Shown here piece after piece: positions 62,116 through 64,000 of a stretch of 64,000 bases of DNA (its first letter is position 1; every line of letters begins with the position of its first letter). The notes under the pieces are model-generated. The model was not told the DNA's origin. It ran no database searches and saw nothing but the letters and a program-made list of their open reading frames with translations. The translations under genes were made by a program, and so were the position numbers. Origin of the DNA: Mycobacterium asiaticum DSM 44297 (GTDB lineage: Bacteria; Actinomycetota; Actinomycetes; Mycobacteriales; Mycobacteriaceae); contig NZ_HG964936.1 of the NCBI RefSeq assembly GCF_000613245.1, positions 1,898,982 through 1,962,981 on the forward strand, read 5' to 3'.

Positions 62116-63533
62116 CCAGGGCCGTCGTCGTCGGTGCCGGGCCCAATGGACTAGCCGCGGCGATCCACCTGGCCCGGCAGGGCATCGAGGTCCAGGTGCT
62201 GGAAGCGCAAGACGTGATCGGCGGCGGAGCGCGCTCGGGTGAACTGACGGTGCCCGGGGTCATCCACGACCACTGCTCGGCGTTTCATCCGCTCGGGGTC
62301 GGGTCACCGTTCTGGAAAGAGATCGACCTGACGAGCTACGGCCTCACCTGGAAGTGGCCGGAAGCCGACTGCGCACACCCGCTGGACGACGGTACGGCCG
62401 GAATGCTCTACCAGTCCGTGGTCAAGACCGCCAAGGGGCTCGGTGCCGACCGCCGTCGGTGGCGGGCCGCCATGGGCGGTTTGGCGTCCGGGTTCGACGA
62501 CCTCGTCGAGGACCTGATGCGGCCGGTCATCAACATCCCGCGCCATCCGCTGCGCCTGGCCCTGTTCGGTCCGCGCGCGGTGCTACCGGCCACGGCGGTA
62601 GCGGGCTGGTTTCGCACCGAACAGGCGCGAGCCTTGTACGGGGGCGCCGCCGCGCATGCCTACACCCGGTTGGACCGGCCGCTGACGGCATCGCTCGGGT
62701 TGATGGTCCTGGCCAGCGGCCACCGGTACGGCTGGCCGGTCGCCGAGGGGGGCTCGGGGTCGATTACCCGGGCTCTCGGCGCGGCTCTGGAAGCCGCCGG
62801 TGGACGCGTGAGCACGGGTGTGACCGTGCGCAGCGGCCGCGACATCCCGACCGCCGACATCGTCATGCTTGACCTCAGCCCCGTCCAGGTGCTCGACCTC
62901 TACGGCGACGCGATGCCAACCCGCATCAGACGGTCCTACCGGCGCTATCGGGAAGGCTCGTCGGCGTTCAAGGTCGACTTCGCGATCGAAGGCGACATCC
63001 CGTGGACGAATCCGGAGTGCGGGCGCGCCGGCACAGTCCACCTGGGTGGCAGCTTCGATGAGATCGCTGACACCGAGCGGCGGCGCGCGGCGGGCACGAT
63101 GGTGGATCGGCCGTTTGTGCTACTCGGTCAGCAGTATCTGGCCGACCGCTCGCGCTCGGCGGGCAATATCAACCCGATCTGGGCCTATGCGCACGTGCCG
63201 TTCCGCTACACGGGCGATGCCACTGCGGCCGTCGTCGACCAGATCGAGCGGTTCGCCCCCGGGTTCCGCGACCGCATCGTTGCCACCGTTAGCACCGGCA
63301 CCGCCGAACTGCAGGCCCGTAACCCCAGCCATATCGGCGGTGACATTATCGGCGGCGCCAACGACCGGCTGCAGATCCTGTTCCGGCCCCGCATCGCCCT
63401 CGACCCTTATGCCATTGGCGTTCCGGGCGTCTACCTCTGCTCGCAGTCCGCGCCGCCAGGAGCCGGGATCCACGGACTGTGCGGGTATCACGCTGCCCAA
63501 TCCGCGTTGCGGTGGCTTGAGCATCGGCGCTGA
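62112..63533 (+). CDS. FAD-dependent oxidoreductase, phytoene-desaturase-like (Rv1432-like)
   Basis: A 473-residue amine-oxidase/phytoene-dehydrogenase-family flavoprotein. The N-terminal FAD-binding fold is AVVVGAGPNGLAAAIHLARQGIEVQVLEAQ (about residues 4-33), and GGGARSGELTVPG follows. The C-terminal FAD motif is VYLCSQSAPPGAGIHGLCGYHAA near residue 440. Members saturate, desaturate or isomerise polyisoprenoid or acyl chains. It matches Mtb Rv1432, whose substrate is unknown. It is translationally linked to the DUF3556 membrane protein, suggesting a membrane-lipid substrate. Confidence 0.88.
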   Translation: MTRAVVVGAGPNGLAAAIHLARQGIEVQVLEAQDVIGGGARSGELTVPGVIHDHCSAFHPLGVGSPFWKEIDLTSYGLTWKWPEADCAHPLDDGTAGMLYQSVVKTAKGLGADRRRWRAAMGGLASGFDDLVEDLMRPVINIPRHPLRLALFGPRAVLPATAVAGWFRTEQARALYGGAAAHAYTRLDRPLTASLGLMVLASGHRYGWPVAEGGSGSITRALGAALEAAGGRVSTGVTVRSGRDIPTADIVMLDLSPVQVLDLYGDAMPTRIRRSYRRYREGSSAFKVDFAIEGDIPWTNPECGRAGTVHLGGSFDEIADTERRRAAGTMVDRPFVLLGQQYLADRSRSAGNINPIWAYAHVPFRYTGDATAAVVDQIERFAPGFRDRIVATVSTGTAELQARNPSHIGGDIIGGANDRLQILFRPRIALDPYAIGVPGVYLCSQSAPPGAGIHGLCGYHAAQSALRWLEHRR

Positions 63534-64000
63534 AGCCCGCGCCGGCTCGCCGGAGCCGAAATGTGACGAACCCTTCACCGAATTGCGCGCCCGCGCTTGC
63601 GCTTCACGCCCCGAACCACCTCTAGCATCAGTATTACAACCGTGTCAGTTAACGCAGGAGGTTCCGGCCCGCCGCTTTCCGCGCCATTGCGTGTTCCCAT
63701 TTCGTGGCCACTCAATTCCGCTAAAACTGTGGAATTGAAAGTTATGGGCTGCCCGGGTTTCTGGTTTAGATGCAGCATATTCTGCGTATCAACTACGGCG
63801 TGCGAACTGTCCCCGCGAGGCGGCAAGATAATTGGTCGTGCATGGGAATGGATAAGCAATTGCCATGCATGATGATGAGCGAAACAAACTGCTCCGACTC
63901 CGTTCGCCGAGCACATTTCTACCATTTCGCCGCCCACCCATGACAGAGACGACAAAGCGGGTCCCCGGGCCGGGCCGGCCGCGGGAACCCGCTTCGCGAG
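63534..64000. other. Right-end intergenic region, no gene recognised
   Basis: This 467-bp stretch follows the last gene. Its middle part is less GC-rich than the surrounding genes. Open frames on both strands here (for example minus 63575-63955) have no known motifs and no ribosome site. It holds the palindrome GCAATTGC (63856-63863) inside a 7-bp inverted repeat TGCATGG/CCATGCA (63839-63869), and a strong hairpin at the window edge. Confidence 0.5.
63955..63994. terminator. GC-rich hairpin at the right edge
   Basis: AAGCGGGTCCCCG (63955-63967) and CGGGAACCCGCTT (63982-63994) pair over 13 positions with one C-A mismatch, around a 14-nt loop. It is a candidate bidirectional terminator for a gene just beyond the window. 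Confidence 0.5.

Noticed and set aside
63575..63955. A minus-strand open frame of 126 codons at the right end
   Set aside because: There is no family resemblance, ribosome site or promoter, and the composition is unlike neighbouring proteins. It was treated as intergenic.

Overview
The window is a contiguous piece of a high-GC actinobacterial chromosome. Gene order and protein content identify it as a slow-growing nontuberculous Mycobacterium related to M. tuberculosis (Mtb). From about 5.0 kb to 63.5 kb the genes follow the Mtb Rv1367c-Rv1432 block almost one for one, with local insertions and losses. Mtb counterparts were assigned from remembered protein sequences and synteny, not from a database search. 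I see no rRNA, tRNA, CRISPR array, insertion sequence or phage gene.

Layout. 0-3.9 kb: accessory genes (an esterase-like hydrolase, an amidase, and a frameshifted DUF3592/NHL-propeller gene) behind a tandem operator-like repeat. 3.9-7.5 kb: a flavin monooxygenase and a beta-lactamase-fold hydrolase as one minus-strand operon, then the lipoprotein gene lprF. 7.7-11.3 kb: a three-gene, overlapping-codon cluster of a cytochrome b5-type desaturase, the type III polyketide synthase Pks18 and a PAPS sulfotransferase. 11.3-13.7 kb: a divergent TetR/hydrolase pair around a perfect palindrome, and a secreted CBM2 protein. 13.9-27.0 kb: the pyrimidine operon pyrR-pyrB-pyrC-(membrane protein)-carA-carB-pyrF, then mihF, gmk, rpoZ, coaBC and metK. 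27.1-32.1 kb: a lipid-oxidation island (PPOX-fold protein, AlkB-type hydroxylase, divergent Tat-exported cholesterol-oxidase-type enzyme, Baeyer-Villiger-type monooxygenase). 32.2-38.4 kb: two tandem esterases (nlhH, lipI), a YhhN membrane protein, priA, and a MarR regulator with its neighbouring methyltransferase. 38.4-48.0 kb: fmt, rsmB, rpe, ribD, the lprG-P55 lipid-export pair on the opposite strand, ribE, ribBA, ribH and a PH-domain membrane protein. 48.2-53.1 kb: uvrC-rapZ-yvcK-whiA, chained by overlapping codons. 53.2-63.5 kb: lipid genes (wax ester synthase/DGAT, lipO, fadD12, an LPLAT-type acyltransferase), a PucR-type regulator, a small hypothetical gene, a DUF3556 membrane protein and an FAD oxidoreductase.

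How the parts work together. The first large block makes UMP, supplies the carbamoyl phosphate for it, and continues into nucleotide, coenzyme A and S-adenosylmethionine metabolism. The second makes riboflavin from ribulose-5-phosphate. lprG/P55 and the 53-63 kb block handle lipid export and acyl-lipid metabolism. The islands between blocks are where this strain departs from Mtb: PE15/PPE20, Rv1413-1414, Rv1419 and Rv1424c are missing, lprH appears only as a decayed remnant, and alkB, choA-like, CBM2 and TetR genes are added.

The strongest observations are: a hairpin over the pyrR Shine-Dalgarno carrying the PyrR-binding motif; the desaturase/PKS/sulfotransferase cassette as a likely sulfated-lipid pathway; the alkB/cholesterol-oxidase island; two reading-frame breaks that both look like one missing C in a GGGGCCCC tract; a set of genes whose -10 box sits 6-7 nt before the start codon (probable leaderless mRNAs); and several clean operator palindromes.
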